Below the pieces are notes generated by a model. That model was not told the origin of the DNA, searched no databases, and was given only the letters and a program-made list of their open reading frames with translations. A stretch of DNA of 64,000 nt. It comes from Syngnathus acus. Taxonomy: Eukaryota; Chordata; Actinopteri; Syngnathiformes; Syngnathidae. This document shows, piece after piece, positions 1-12,300 of this stretch. Within the stretch, counting starts at the first letter, position 1. Each line of letters begins with the position of its first letter. A program made the translations under genes and the position numbers. The stretch is from positions 2,430,001-2,494,000 of the forward strand of contig NC_051106.1 of assembly GCF_901709675.1 (NCBI RefSeq). The letters run 5' to 3'.

Positions 1-416
1 CTAATTGGCCAAGATGAACTGTTGCTTTAGCCGCTTGGAACTCAGCACCACTGTACGGCAGTCCACACAGGCACCGTATGCATTTAATTAGGTCCCCTCT
101 GCCTATTGTTAGCATATGCGTGTGCACGTATGCATCGCATCAATATGTACATCTGATTTAAATTGTAACCGCATCTGTGTATATGCTCACATGCTTCTTA
201 ACGCGTTTCGTGTGGGTATCAAACCGGTAAAAACTACTTCAACTTTATTGCCCATAAGGGACGATTGGGTTGATGGTCGAATTGAGAGGGTTTCATTGCA
301 ATGTGCTTTATTTTGACACTGAAGCTGAAGGTATCCATGACTGGTTTGGACAATGACAACGGTCACGGTTGAGTAGAAGGAGGCACGAAGGGTACCGCTG
401 CGGTTTGTTTTCACAG

Positions 417-2591
417 GCCCCTTCACTTCTCAGCATTTGTTGATGGGTCTGGAGCCTGCTGTCACCGTGGAGGAGCTGCATGTGAGTGCTGCTTTGTTTA
501 ACTTCCTCTCAAAACAGCAGAGCTTCGTTATGGGGCTACAAACAAGACTCATATGGGAGAGAAGCATTTTGCTCAGTGCTAATGACAAAGTGTGATGGCA
601 ATCTGTAGTCTTTAAGTCCGTCGGGGTACACTATTCATTGTGGTCCAGGATTAATTTCAGATTTTGAAATAATGTATTAACATTGTTAATCGACGCCGTC
701 GAAAAATCCACAGACAACTACCATATTTTCCGCACTATAAAGTGCACCGGATTATAAGGCGCACCTTCAATGAATGGCCCATTTTAAAACTTTGTCCATA
801 TATAAGGCGCACCGGATTATAAGGCGCACCTTCAATGAATGGCCCATTTTAAAACTTTGTCCATATATAAGATATATACATTTGGCCCGCGGGCCAGACT
901 TTGGACACGCCTGCTGGAGTGGCTCAGTATTGGTCCATATATAAGGCGCACCTGATTATAAGGCGCACTGTTGAGAAAATTGGAGGTTTTTATGTGCGCC
1001 TTATAGTGCGGAAAATACGGTAATCAACATCCAGTCATAAAGTTGAAAAATCAATTACTATGTGTCACAATCAAATTTTTATTGCTTTCCGAACAGTTGT
1101 GGCGGAGTATAACAATATGGGCAGGGGGTTCAAACTCTGGAATTGTATATATATATATTCATAAAAAAATTTAAAAAAGTGTTTGATTCCGAATGACTTT
1201 AGGAACATTCAACTTCAGATTTTGGCTGTATTACAAAATAACCTCAAATACACAGTGACAAATAAAAAAAACACAAATAGACCTGACATTTCACATCTAA
1301 AAAAAGACGCTACACGTGCACATGCCAATAGACATAGCCAGTGAGAAATGACGAGCAATTTTCGAAGATATGCTACTTTGTTTATTTGCATAAAATTGAA
1401 GAAACACCACAGCGCTTCATGTGTCTCAGCTCGCGTTGAACTCGCCAGTGCACACAGACTGATTATGGCAAATTACTATCTGTATGAGTTGCAGAGAATC
1501 CACTCTCCATGCAATATGCAGCCCTGAAGCAGGGAAATAGAAATTGTTGCGCCAAGTACCATAAAAACAGATTGTGAATTAGCTGCACGGGACGCCCCCT
1601 AAACCCCCTGTTTTATTCATGAGCATGAAGGCTATCACAGCCCAAGAAACCCCTGTGGTCTTGCCCGCTACATTGCATCAAGGTTGCATGCCGCCTCAGT
1701 GGAAGGTTGCATTTTTTTTTTTTTTTTGGCCTATGCCAGATTAACTGCTGCTGTCATTTGCTGACAGTATACAAACATTGTGACAGGTCGGGCCGGCAGC
1801 CATTTTGCAAACTTTTAATGGTTTATTATTTTTAATGGATTGCTTTCTAAAATATCGAATTTTTTTGAAAGGTTTGAGGGAGGGGGGTGTTGAACGATGA
1901 GGAAAAAGTTCTCGGATGGGAAAGTGACAGTTATAGGCTGCAGTTCGAGACATCGCAAAGCCTGAGGGAAATGGTGGAAACCATTGCAGCCAGGTGAGAG
2001 GAAGGTGTAGAAGCCAAGTTTGCTATAATTGCATGTGATAGGAAAAATAGATGCACTTTAAAGTCACTAATGTGATGTTTTGTTATTATTTCACCACATA
2101 TACAAGTTTACAATGGCTCCAATTTGGAATAAAGTAGGATGGAAAGTACAGTGCTGTGTTAGAACAAGGAAAGTGTACAAAAATTAAACCACTGTATACA
2201 TTAGCAGCATTTGATGGTCAGATATGATTTGGAATAAAATTGCAATATTATTTCATACTTTTTCTCACATGAAAGCTAATCAGTGTTTGTAAAACCAGAG
2301 CCACGTGTCTATTTACTTTGTTTGTGTGGTTGCCGGAAATTCTAATTGCCAGATTTGAGCAACTTTGTATCGTCATTATTGAGGCACGAGAGTTCTAATG
2401 AGCGCAATTGTTATCCGAAAGATGGCCCCCATTTTTTCACCACGGCGAAAGCACATTAGATCCAGACAGCTCATTTCCATTCCCCCTGTCATCTCTCCAG
2501 AAATGACGTGCAGTGCTTGAAACTGTTTATTTCCAAATTCAGACCTCCTCCGCGGCAGCCATCGGCTTCAATTACCATTTTTTTTTCCTGA
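417..2591 (+). CDS. Possible 3' exons of an unidentified gene
   Basis: Three exon-like segments read in one direction. Segment 417-481 follows TTTTCACAG, is open after two leading bases (ending ...GLEPAVTVEELH) and stops exactly at GTGAGT in phase 0. The second ends at 1993 before GTGAGA, leaving AG; its open frame includes EKVLGWESDSYRLQFETSQS, and its start is unclear (1879 fits a T-tract but the wrong phase; 1902 and 1941 fit the phase but lack a pyrimidine tract). The third starts at 2501 after a strong pyrimidine tract and CTCCAG, completes the AG codon, reads NDVQCLKLFISKF... and stops at TGA 2589-2591. I do not recognise the protein. The matching phases are suggestive, but the second acceptor is weak and the third segment lies in a block that could be regulatory DNA. 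A 300-bp transposon lies between the first two segments. Confidence 0.25.
721..1020. mobile_element. Non-autonomous DNA transposon, TACCGTA family, GGCGCACC subtype
   Basis: The ends are imperfect inverted repeats (CCATATTTTCCGCACTATAA and TTATAGTGCGGAAAATACGG) flanked by TA on both sides. A segment of about 62 bp (GCACCGGATTATAAGG through CCATATATAA) is duplicated in tandem inside. There is no coding capacity. The TA flanks match those of the sister copy whose empty site is visible at 6833. The superfamily is left open. Confidence 0.85.
1021..2440. other. Non-coding stretch apart from the possible exon near 1879-1993
   Basis: AT-rich sequence with a T-run at 1712-1727 and no repeat or gene I can support apart from the exon-like segment described separately. 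Confidence 0.4.
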
Positions 2592-3310
2592 GCGAAGCCA
2601 TCAGGCAGCCTGACACTGAGGTCCAACCTAATTCCCACCTTCTCCAAAGTCAAGAGCATAATGTGCAGATAAAAAAGGTGGAAAATAGCTTGCCGCTCAT
2701 TAGCATGCAGTGCCTGCCTGTTCATTTGCTTGCCGCGAATGAAAGTTCTGACACTCAGCGCCTTGTGCAATGCGAGAACAGTGCTCTTCAGACCGCCTCG
2801 TGTCCTTACTGCTACGGAAAGGTCATCGGCAGAGGTGTGCGCTCGTCGACCTGGCTCACTGCTCTTCTCCGTCCCGCTGGGGAGAAGGGTTAGTCGAGGG
2901 TATTGATTCAGGGAGAACCTCATTACTTGCTGAATCAACATATTATTGCCATGTTTCACCCAGCTGAATTGTTTACAAGTGTCTTTAGCACGGGCAAAAG
3001 CCTGCCCTCACGGACCACGGCTGCATTCATTAGAGCCTGACCCGGGTGATTACGTGTTATCCGATATGCTCCTCGCCGGCTCGGCCCAATGAGCGGGGCC
3101 AGTGGCCTGCATTGGCCCGGGCCCATTACGATCCCTCTCCTTTTCTCTTTCCCTCCATCTCTTCGTCTCTCTGCCCGCGCTCCCTATGAATGTCTCCATT
3201 AGCCTGCCGATGTGTAAATTGTTTTCACCTGCACTGCGGGCAGATGGGGAGCAGTGTCTCTGTCGTGATTTCCTATGCATGAGCTGTCTAATCAGTCCAA
3301 GAGTAACATG
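2440..3310. promoter_or_regulatory. Candidate regulatory block
   Basis: Base composition is more balanced than the AT-rich flanks. Homeodomain-type cores (ATTA, ATTAGC, CTAATC) and a CTATGCATGAGC POU-like site near 3270 are dense, and microsatellites are few. It holds long chance open frames on both strands (for example 2489-2959 minus) that look like no known protein. The first 90 bases may instead be an exon. Conservation could not be tested, so the call rests on texture alone. Confidence 0.3.
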
Positions 3311-5546
3311 ATTCCCTTGCTGCTTGCTGGGAAAAAAAAAAAAAGAGCTTGTGTGAGCATGCACACATACATAACCTCATCACTCACATTGTGCAATCAA
3401 TATGCACGATGCGTTGTGGGGATATTGGTGCGGCGGCGCCGGCGACAGGGTTCATTATATGAGTTCGCCTTAGTACACTGCGATGGCTTAATACAGAGAA
3501 GAGAGCCCAGGCCTGAGCTGATCCTTGCCTCTACTGTTTCCATTTTCATTTCAAATTGAAACATAATTTGACCTGCAAGACTAAACCCACATAAGCGCAA
3601 TGACATTCAGCAGCAGTGTCAACCGAGTGTCAACCGAGTGTGACCCTCGGAAGAGACGGGAGAGGATGCCCCTCACGTAAACAAACAAACAAAGCATCCC
3701 CTGATACCCTAATATGGATGTGATGTGCCCGAGAGGTCTTTTTTCAAGGATGGGGGTCAAAATCCAGGCCCTTTGGGTCAGGGAAAGGTGCTCTTATAAT
3801 GAGGTGCTGCATGTCCTCGACGGTGAAATCGGAGCTTAGGTGCACTTTTTTGTCTGATTTTAACAAGTGTTGTCTGTAAGTGCTGTTTAAACATTTGCTT
3901 TGCTTCAACAGACATACCAAAATAAAATGCATTTTTATCCTTCCTAACAAAAGCGCTGACTTACATTTACTACTTGTATTAAATTGTATAAATTCAATTT
4001 TAGCAGTTTATTATCCTAAATTGATCGCCATTCTATTATATACTGTAGAAGATATACTGTATAAAAATTTATAAAATATTTACGAACTCAACAATTAAAC
4101 TGACAGCCAGTCCTATTGTCTTTTTCTTAGCTAACAACTAAAAACATGCACTAATGAAGCTACACGTGCTTCAAACCCTTCAACTGTCAGCTTTCTTTTC
4201 CATGAAATTATAAAGGGGATTTGTTGCAGCTTTTCATCCACTCGATAGCACTTAACTAATTGCTTTCCTCTCATAGCCCAAAACGTCATTAAACATAGAC
4301 ACACGGATAAACTACAATATGTGGACAACGGACACTCAGTTGCAAAAAATAAAACACTCTAACATTTTTTAACCCTTTTTAAACTCGGCCTGTGTTTGGA
4401 CAGATACCACTAATAGAGTTAATAGAGATTTTTTTTTTTTGGGAGGCGGGGTGATTAAAATCATACTACAGGTGCCACATACAAGTGCGTACTTTGTGAA
4501 GTAATTACAGTATAAAATAAAATGTATTTTGCTAGAGCTAAAAGAAATGAGTATTAAATTAAGTTGAGTTCTATGTTTTTCTTCTTAAAGTAGATAAAAA
4601 TTCCACATTTGCAAAAATGTCTTATTTTAGAAAAGCTAGTGAAGCCACCACAATGAAAAAGTGACATGGAAGAACAGCCATGCTGAAACCAGAGCGGTGT
4701 AAGCTAACTATTTCTTACACAAGGGGGTGGAAGAAAAGGGAGGGTTTGAAAATGATAATTTAGCATTTGTGTAAGCTGTTTATCAAATTAACCGCACAGA
4801 TGTTTCTGACTACCTAGGGGCTGAACGTGGGCTCTGCCAGCCATGCGAAGAAAGGTCTGGAGGATTCACTAAAGATGTGCACTGAATAGCAATTTAATTT
4901 GCTAGCTGTTAATTCTTATTCAAAATGTGACCTCTGTTAGGGCATATCGATGTCTCTTCACATGCAATCTTTGTCCTATGAGAAAAAGCTGAGAAAATGT
5001 GCATCCAGAAATAAATGAGTTCACCAATGTTGTTACAGATAATCTTTGTTGAAAGTAAACAAGATTTTTTTTTTTTATAATTAAAATGCATGTGTGTGTT
5101 TGTGTGTGTGTACATTAAAAAAAATACATGTAATCTTGTATTAAATTGTCACAACTTGCTTTAGTTGTATTATTGGAGGGAAAATTAATTTGTTGCTTCA
5201 TGGATATTTTATTTGATTGAAAAAAAAAAACACACCTTGTACTGTGGTCTGATTCAGACCTCAGTGAAAGGTTTTGATTTGTCTGACAATACAATAGGTT
5301 CTAAATATTGTGTTTAAATTAAATGATTATCAGCTCCTAAATAATCATTTTTAATAAATTGATTATTTCTATAAAACAGTGAGCTAAAAAACAGGCAGCT
5401 AAAGATTCTGACACAGAGTTGGGTCACTTATGGGAAAAAAGTGCATAGCATGGTCCTTAGCATTTTTAATTAAATATACTCATCTATTTATGAAGTATAG
5501 TGTAAAAAATTAATTGAATGTCTTACTTGCTGATGGATATAGAGCA
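3311..5546. other. Intergenic, little recognisable
   Basis: Contains a short direct repeat (GTCAACCGAGT twice, about 3617-3640), an (AAAC)n run at 3680-3695, several poly-T tracts and a GT-rich run near 5090-5110. No gene or transposon recognised. Confidence 0.5.
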
Positions 5547-5770
5547 CAGCCGTCAAACTCAAGGCCCGGGTGCCAGATAGGGCCCGTGAAATCATTTTAT
5601 GTGGACCGCGAAGACAAATTGTGCATCACATTCGTGTGTCATTACTAGAATTGCAAATTGTCCTCACTTTGTCTTCACATACATTTATTTGGGTTGACAG
5701 TCATAATGGCCCTCCGAAAGAAACTATGACTACAATGCGGCCCGCCCCAAAAATTAGTTTGACACCCCTG
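5547..5770. mobile_element. hAT-like non-autonomous element (CAGGGGTGTCAAAC family), copy 1
   Basis: Starts CAGCCGTCAAACTC and ends GTTTGACACCCCTG. It shares the body GGCCCTCCGAAAGAAACTATG with the copy at 34070 and related sequence with those at 6698 and 16443. About 224 bp, no coding capacity. I see no clear target duplication on this copy. Confidence 0.75.
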
Positions 5771-6697
5771 AATTATAGAGTAAATGCTGCTTATAGTCTA
5801 CTGATAGCCATATGAATATCCAGCAAAGGTATTAAGCACCAGTGAGCTCATCTGGAACAGCGATGCTACAAGTCCAATTTTCTTCATGGCCTCCAAAGAG
5901 CTGCCTTCCACCTCTCGACAACACAAACAAAAAGCCCTGCGACAATATCAATTATACATGCAGGAGGCGAACAAGGGGTTTCATTTCTCAACAAATAGCC
6001 TCTGAGAAGGACACTGAATCTGGTGGATTAGCATTAGAAAAGGACAACAAAACTGCCCAATTTAACAGCTATAGAGTAATTTTGATTGAACCAAAATTGG
6101 TGAATTTGCTTGTTTAGGGTTTGCATTTGGAGGAGCTGTCAGATTCTGAATCGCAGGAATGAGAAAATAAATGACACAGCTGCGTTTAAAATGCAACATT
6201 GGGACAGCTGTCAATGGTGAACTTTGATAAAGTAAGATGAAATGATCTGATGATTCTGCAACAATGCAAGCTACTAAAACATCTATATCTGATGGAAAGG
6301 GAAGCTTATCAAATAAACACTGGACTTTGATGGTTGGTATTTCGACCAGTCAGTATGCTAAATGATGTTGACGCCATGTGGTACTTAACAACAAAAAATG
6401 TATAAACTCCCTTGCACGTCATTCCCCCTAATCATGGAAAAACATGGGGAGGTGGGGCAAATTGTGTCTGCCCAGGACTGAGACAAAAGCGGCAAGTAAC
6501 TTGGCTGTCGCCTGTTTCACGAATGCAGAAGCAGAATTGAAACTGAGCACTGGTATTGATCCAATATTGATAATGACTTGGTATTGATTTTAATAATATC
6601 TGTCTGAACAACCTGACACTACAACATTTCTTGACTGATCTTTTGAACGGTCATCCCGCTCTGGCACCAACATTGGCCCTCTCACCATGTTCTAGAC
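5771..6697. other. Intergenic, nothing recognised
   Basis: Non-repetitive AT-rich sequence. The open frame at 5842-6117 (plus) has no recognisable protein features and no splice context. Confidence 0.5.
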
Positions 6698-7020
6698 CAG
6701 GGGTGTCAAACACATTTTTGTCACGGGCCGCATCGTAGTCATAGTTTCCCTTGGAGGGCCATTATTGTTATCAACGTCTTCTATATAGGCTACGAAACAA
6801 AGTGATGAAGAACTAATTTTGAAATCAGAGACTAGTAAAAACTGTTCAAATATTTTAAAAAGACGAATTGCAAGTAGTAGCTCTATTTTTTTTTTAAATG
6901 TGAAGACAATTTGTAGTTTTAGTAATGACACAAAGTTGATGCAAAATCTGTCTTCGCGGGCCACATAAAATGATATGGCGGGCCGCATCTGGCCCCCGGG
7001 CCTTGAGTTTGATACCTATG
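6698..7020. mobile_element. hAT-like non-autonomous element, copy 2, with intact 8-bp target duplication
   Basis: Begins CAGGGGTGTCAAACACA and ends TTGATACCTATG. It is flanked by a perfect 8-bp direct repeat TTCTAGAC (6690-6697 and 7021-7028), the hallmark target duplication of the hAT superfamily. No transposase fragment. The sequence at 6821-6840 (GAAATCAGAGACTAGTAAAA) is the uninterrupted version of the site occupied at 16562. Confidence 0.9.
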
Positions 7021-7439
7021 TTCTAGACTTTGAAATTTACTGAGGAAATTTCCCTCAAGAAAATCTCGTATAGCTTAGAATGTTTTTTTTTTTTTACTCT
7101 CATTTCCTTATTTCTTATTTATTCAATCTCTGGCCCTTGTGATCATGGTGAAGTGTTCACTAGAAAGAAACTGAATTCAGTTTCACCTGTTGCTGTCATC
7201 AGGAGGTGAATAAGAAGTCAGTGTTAAGAGCTTTGATTACCTTGTAGGTGAAACAGAAGAAGTGAAAGACCATTTATTAAATGCCATTATTACCACATGC
7301 TCAACAAATAAATTTGGTCAAACATTGCTTTTTTCCAATAAAAAAAAAAGATTTCTGTTACAACATAATTGAGAACTGGTGATTTGTTGTGTTGATTGCA
7401 AAATGTTTGTTTCTTATTTGTTTCTAAAGACGTTTTGTC
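7021..7439. other. Intergenic sequence before the kiz promoter
   Basis: AT-rich with A and T homopolymer runs. No feature seen. Confidence 0.5.
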
Positions 7440-7592
7440 ACTCAGCCAATCCTCAAACTCGCTCGTCTCACGTGATCTTCTTATTTACTACAAAGGGCTT
7501 CTGGGTAATGGTGCTCATGGCAACCGTCGTAAATAAAAAACGTCACGCATCTTGCTAGTCGGGGCACTGCCTCAGTGGCAAAGCAAGTGAAA
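7440..7592 (+). promoter_or_regulatory. kiz: kiz proximal promoter and 5' UTR
   Basis: Within 150 bp before the kiz start codon lie a CCAAT box (7446-7450), a TCACGTGA palindromic E-box (7468-7475), a GGCAAC half-site (7519-7524) of the kind bound by RFX factors, and a CGTCAC CRE half-site (7541-7546). There is no TATA box. This fits a housekeeping or centrosomal gene. The transcription start is not determined, and the motif calls are by eye. Confidence 0.5.
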
Positions 7593-9325
7593 ATGGCCAT
7601 CAGAGCTGGCGTGGACGACAAATATTTGGAGCGCATAACCTCCATTCAACAAAGCATCCATCAAAGGTAAGGCGGAATATGCTTTTTACGACATCACCTG
7701 TTTTGCTTCTGCCAAAGTGGCTATTTAGCTAGGTAGCTAGCTGCTAAAATAGCTTCGTGCATGCTCGAGTATGCATCGAATTATAGAACATGTACATTTG
7801 GGGATTTGCAGAATTGCAATCTCGCCTTTTGCATAGCAGTTGAGGTTAGACAGATCTATGGTAAGCACTATTATTTTACACGTGTGTGTGCGTTTGTGTG
7901 TTCGTACGTGCGTGTGCTTGCGTTGTGTGCGCGCGCGTGTGTTTACTTGCAGAGAGAAACAGAGGCTGCAGTTGGAAAAGGAGCTTTTTGGTGTTGCCAG
8001 ACCTTATAAACGAACGACGTAAGATAAAATGTGGTTTAATTTATTTTTCTCCCTTGGGGAGGGGAGGGGAGGGGGGGGGGGGGTAGACAATATTTTCAGG
8101 ATTCTTTTTAATCTGTATTATTTGAAAATGTATGTGTGAAATGTATTTTCAATAGTGCATGTGTTGTTAAGAGTAAACTACTATCATAGCAAAGTGATTC
8201 TCATGAATAATAAGACACCAGGTCACAACTATAAAGCTTGGTTGAAAATAACATTTGAATTTAGAACAACTTGTGCTTAACCTTTTTTTTCCCCCCCTTT
8301 CATTTTAAGCCTTGCTCTTATTTTTGACAAGAATCCTTGATAATCATTTCTTTGGTATAATAGCTCTCCTGTGCCTTCAGCTCTCAGATAAAAGGTTCCA
8401 AACTGCACGGTTATCTCAAGCAAATCTGTGTCAGGGAGGCACAAGCGAAAATGAGAAACCTTGAGCTTTTGAGAGATGTGGAGTGCCTTCAAATTAGCAT
8501 GCAACAATACAGTCCTAACCTTTTAGCTTTGCAACAACAAAAGGTAATCACACACATTCACACATTTTCGTCAATATTGAATAATAAAAATGTTCCACAT
8601 TTAAATTACCTTGTAATGTTTTTAATGCTCTTTGACATTTGGTGTTTTTAATGATTTGTATTAAAAAATGGCCTTTTAAAAAAAAAATTATGCAAAAACT
8701 CGTATCTTGTATCTCAAAGTATTTTTAAAGATGCCACTTTTTCCCTTTTGTCATATTTATCAACATTAAAGCAGTTTCACTGACAATAATATCCTTCATG
8801 TCATTTTAACAGGGAGTCGTAAAATGTGCATTATTATTTGCAACAATGTGATAGTAAACACTCAAAATGTGCAATTTATCACAACAACCAAATGAATGAG
8901 CGGGGGCGGAAACAATGAGCCAGTCAGATTATCGCTTAAAACTCAACAACAGTGCTTGACAATTTAATATCAAATTAACAAAATTGGCTAATTATGACTC
9001 ACAGAGTTAATTGGCCAATATAGAGACTGTGAAGTGCTCCAGAGGTTTAGTCCTTCTCTCCCCTCAAGCAGTTGGTTTATTTCCACTTGATGTTTTATAA
9101 GCACCACATTTGTTATGCGGAATGCACTTTGTTTTGTTTTAGCAGATTAGTTTCTCAAATCCATCTTTTATTGTTTTGACTGAAAGTGTTAAATCTGACG
9201 AATTGATTTTGTGAATTTTAAAATTGCTCCTATTGCTCTGTTTGTTTAAATCTCTGTTACAGGCTGAATTTTCAGATAAAATTTCCAGATTTGTGGAAGA
9301 AATGAAATCAACAAGGAATTCAAAG
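7593..9325 (+). CDS. kiz: kiz exons 1-4: start codon and N-terminal coiled-coil region
   Basis: Exons 7593-7666, 7953-8018, 8381-8543 and 9263-9325 encode about residues 1-122. The ATG at 7593 is the only in-frame start and is followed by MAIRAGVDDKYLERITSIQQ. Residues about 10-50 have heptad-like hydrophobic spacing with many charged residues, as expected for the family's coiled coil. Exon 3 (KGSKLHGYLKQIC...) aligns by eye with human KLKYVKLKNYLKEIC. Introns 1 and 2 are short; the end of intron 1 is a GT-rich microsatellite (7881-7943), only about 10 bp before the acceptor. Confidence 0.93.
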
Positions 9326-12300
9326 GTATAATTAATTTTGCAGCATATTGTATTTTGTCTTTAATAGAATATCAGCATAAAGAAAGAACATAACATGTCC
9401 ATTGGCTATGCCACTTACCTCTTGTTCATTGTGCACAAATATTATTTTGCAATGTTTTTGTTTTCCTGGTCTTCTAATTCTCCCTTCTATCAAGCCGCTT
9501 TGTGTGTGTTTAGGTTTATAAAGCTTTGTTAAATCTGCCACATTTAAACTTGGTGTATGTAGTATCACAGGTGTCTAATCCTAGCCAGTGCATCAGTACA
9601 GGCAGTATAGTTCAAGCCCATAGCGGCTTTCACTTAAAGCAGTTAAAGCTCTTTTAGATGAAATGTCTAAGACATCGCATAATAACTTGGAGCATGCTGT
9701 CTAGAGCAGTCACTTGTAACTGTGTACCCCCCCTCCCTTAGCCCCACCCCCCCTCGGTCTGTCGATATTGTAATGAGCAAAATGGTACCATTCCTCCATT
9801 ATGCATACAAGCCATTGGCTGGCAGTGTGCATGTCCCTCAGGCTGCAGCATTCATTAAGGGAAGCTTACCGGGCTGAAAGCTGGAGACAGATGATAACGG
9901 GATATGATTTTCATATTTAATACTTTCCTTGGAAGAGCACACGCGTGCTGCAGATTGATAGAAGAATCAATTGCTACTTTAGTGAGTCACTTTCTACTTT
10001 GCCCTGCAGCTACCGATGGAATCACTCAGCCAAGAAATTAACTTTCCCTCTTTTTTTATACTTACTTTGTGGATCTGCTGGGTGGGCTGCATGGTTTACA
10101 GTGAATGTTATTAAGCAGCTAACTGTTTGGTATTTAAGACGCTTATCAGAAAAGAAACAGAAGCTATGGTTTTTTTGTTATTGTATATAGAGGGAGGCTT
10201 TTGGCCTCCTTCACTTCCCCCCCCCTTAGTGACATTGACATGAATCAAAACTTGTGGAAAGGATTTCTTATGTGATTAAAAGTTAAAACATTGATCCTGA
10301 GACATTCTTTTGAGAGATGTAGTTGAGAGAATTCTGACCTTGACCCAAACACGCCACTCTCATTCAAATTATAAAGTGGATATTTAGCCTACTTGAGATG
10401 AAAAACTCTCACAGTGGACTTGGTTGAGTTAAAAAATGAAGTTAATTTGCTGTTTTATCTTGAAAAAAAATTACATTTACACACAGTGTGGATTAATACA
10501 ATTTTGTATTTGCAGCTGAAATCTGTACAAGGCGATTACAAGGATAGCTCTCTCTCTTACATAGCAGAGGATTTTACAAATGCCCCTACGGTCATGTCAG
10601 TTGGCCGCCAAACCCCCAAAGGGGCCAACCATGCAACTGGGATCACAAGTGTACTCTCACACAAAACATTGGACAGTTCGCCCAATCGTAGCATGTACTC
10701 CTGCAAAGGACTACCAAGTGGCCCTTTGAAGGACTTCTCAGTTGTCAGAGAGGACGCCGACACCAGCCGAGCATATTCATCAGATGACGGTTCAGCTCCA
10801 GACAATTCTTCCGACGGCCGGGAAAAACCCAGAAAAAAGGCGCTCCGGTTTTCTCAAACTGCACCTATTGCTAATGAAGATGAACTTGAACCTCAGGTGA
10901 CCTTGAAGAGTCCTGAGAGGAATCCATCTCCAGGTAGCAACAATGACCCTATAGGGCTGCAGAATCCTCCTGCTGAACACGTTAACTCCACAGAGATTGC
11001 TCTTCAGACACCCTTAATGGAAAATTCAGGGGAAGGTGTTAGCCATGTGATGCCCGGAACATCCTCTGCAAGAAAATCTGAAGATATCTCAGGTTTGAAA
11101 ATGCGCTTTTCTACTATGTGTACTTTTGTGGATTTCCTGCTGAAGCTTGCATTTATTTTTGCATTATGAAGATTTGAAATTGAACTTTTTTTTTTTGTGT
11201 GTGTCCATATAGGCAGGTGTGACAGTTTCAACTCCAGCTCTGATGTGCAGTTGTCGGAGAGCACTGCGAGTGATCTGAGCATTTCCCTGTCACAATCTGA
11301 GTCGGAGGATGATGAGGCTGAGGCAAGGAATCCTGACTCTGGTGGAAGTTGCCATAGTCCCGTCTCAACCGTCAAGGACACACCTCACTTGTACGTAGCA
11401 TTTAATCTTACGGCCTTTTTTCAAAATTAAATATTTCCCTCGTATTCTGGCATAGTTCAGTGTTATTTATAGTTTAGCAGCCAAAAATAAAACAAGAAGC
11501 TGTTCTCTCTGCTTATTACAGTGGGGCTGTTGATAATAGGAGCACACAATTTCTTCCAAGGCTGTCAAAGAGGATTGTGGGAGTCATGGTTAGATAGGCA
11601 GCCATGCACTGTGTAGCTCAGCAACAGCGGTGGCAGTGACGCATCTTACAGAGAGAGCTCAGGACCTGCCGCCAACCATATTGGCGTAATCCATGATAAT
11701 GCCCTAACAGAGCAATTTTCTGCTTGAGAGACCTCAGGAACTCCCCAGTGGAGGAGGAAATTTGTGGCACCACAGAGTGTTCTGGAGGGTTGGTATGTGG
11801 CCAGCACTTACAGCCACAAATCCTTAGTGTGATGATGGCCTCTAGCTGTGAAGGATCATTTTGGATGGGTTCGGATGTGAATAAAGTCCACTTTTACTCG
11901 TCGACGTACCGTTCGGAAGAATAAACCTTCTGACTTGAATTCGGCCTGGTCGTGATAACGGTAATGGGACATCTTAACAGTGTAAAACTGAATAATCCCC
12001 ACCGAATCAATTATATGGGAAAATATTTTTTTATGAGAAGACAAGACTGTCGTGTATTCTTCCAATTACAGCATTCACATTGTCACATGGAAGTGAATGT
12101 TCTTTTTTTGACCAATCAACAGTACGCAATGTGTCTAGCCACTCCCCTGCAGTTAGGCAGGTCCAAAGACACAACACCTACAAACCGTTAACAACATTCA
12201 GAAGCAAAGTAAAGAAAACAAAAGTAGCATTTATTCTTGTGATATACCGATTATTTATTTATACAGCATCTTGTACCTTAAAAAGTATTTTTTTCCCCTT

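Noticed and set aside
2489-2959. 156-codon minus-strand open frame
   Set aside because: No recognisable protein, overlapping openings on the other strand, and enhancer-like texture. Treated as non-coding.
10414-10515. ATG upstream of kiz exon 5 in the same frame
   Set aside because: Lies in the intron before a clear TTTGCAG acceptor. The exon 4 to exon 5 join is in phase and matches the family.
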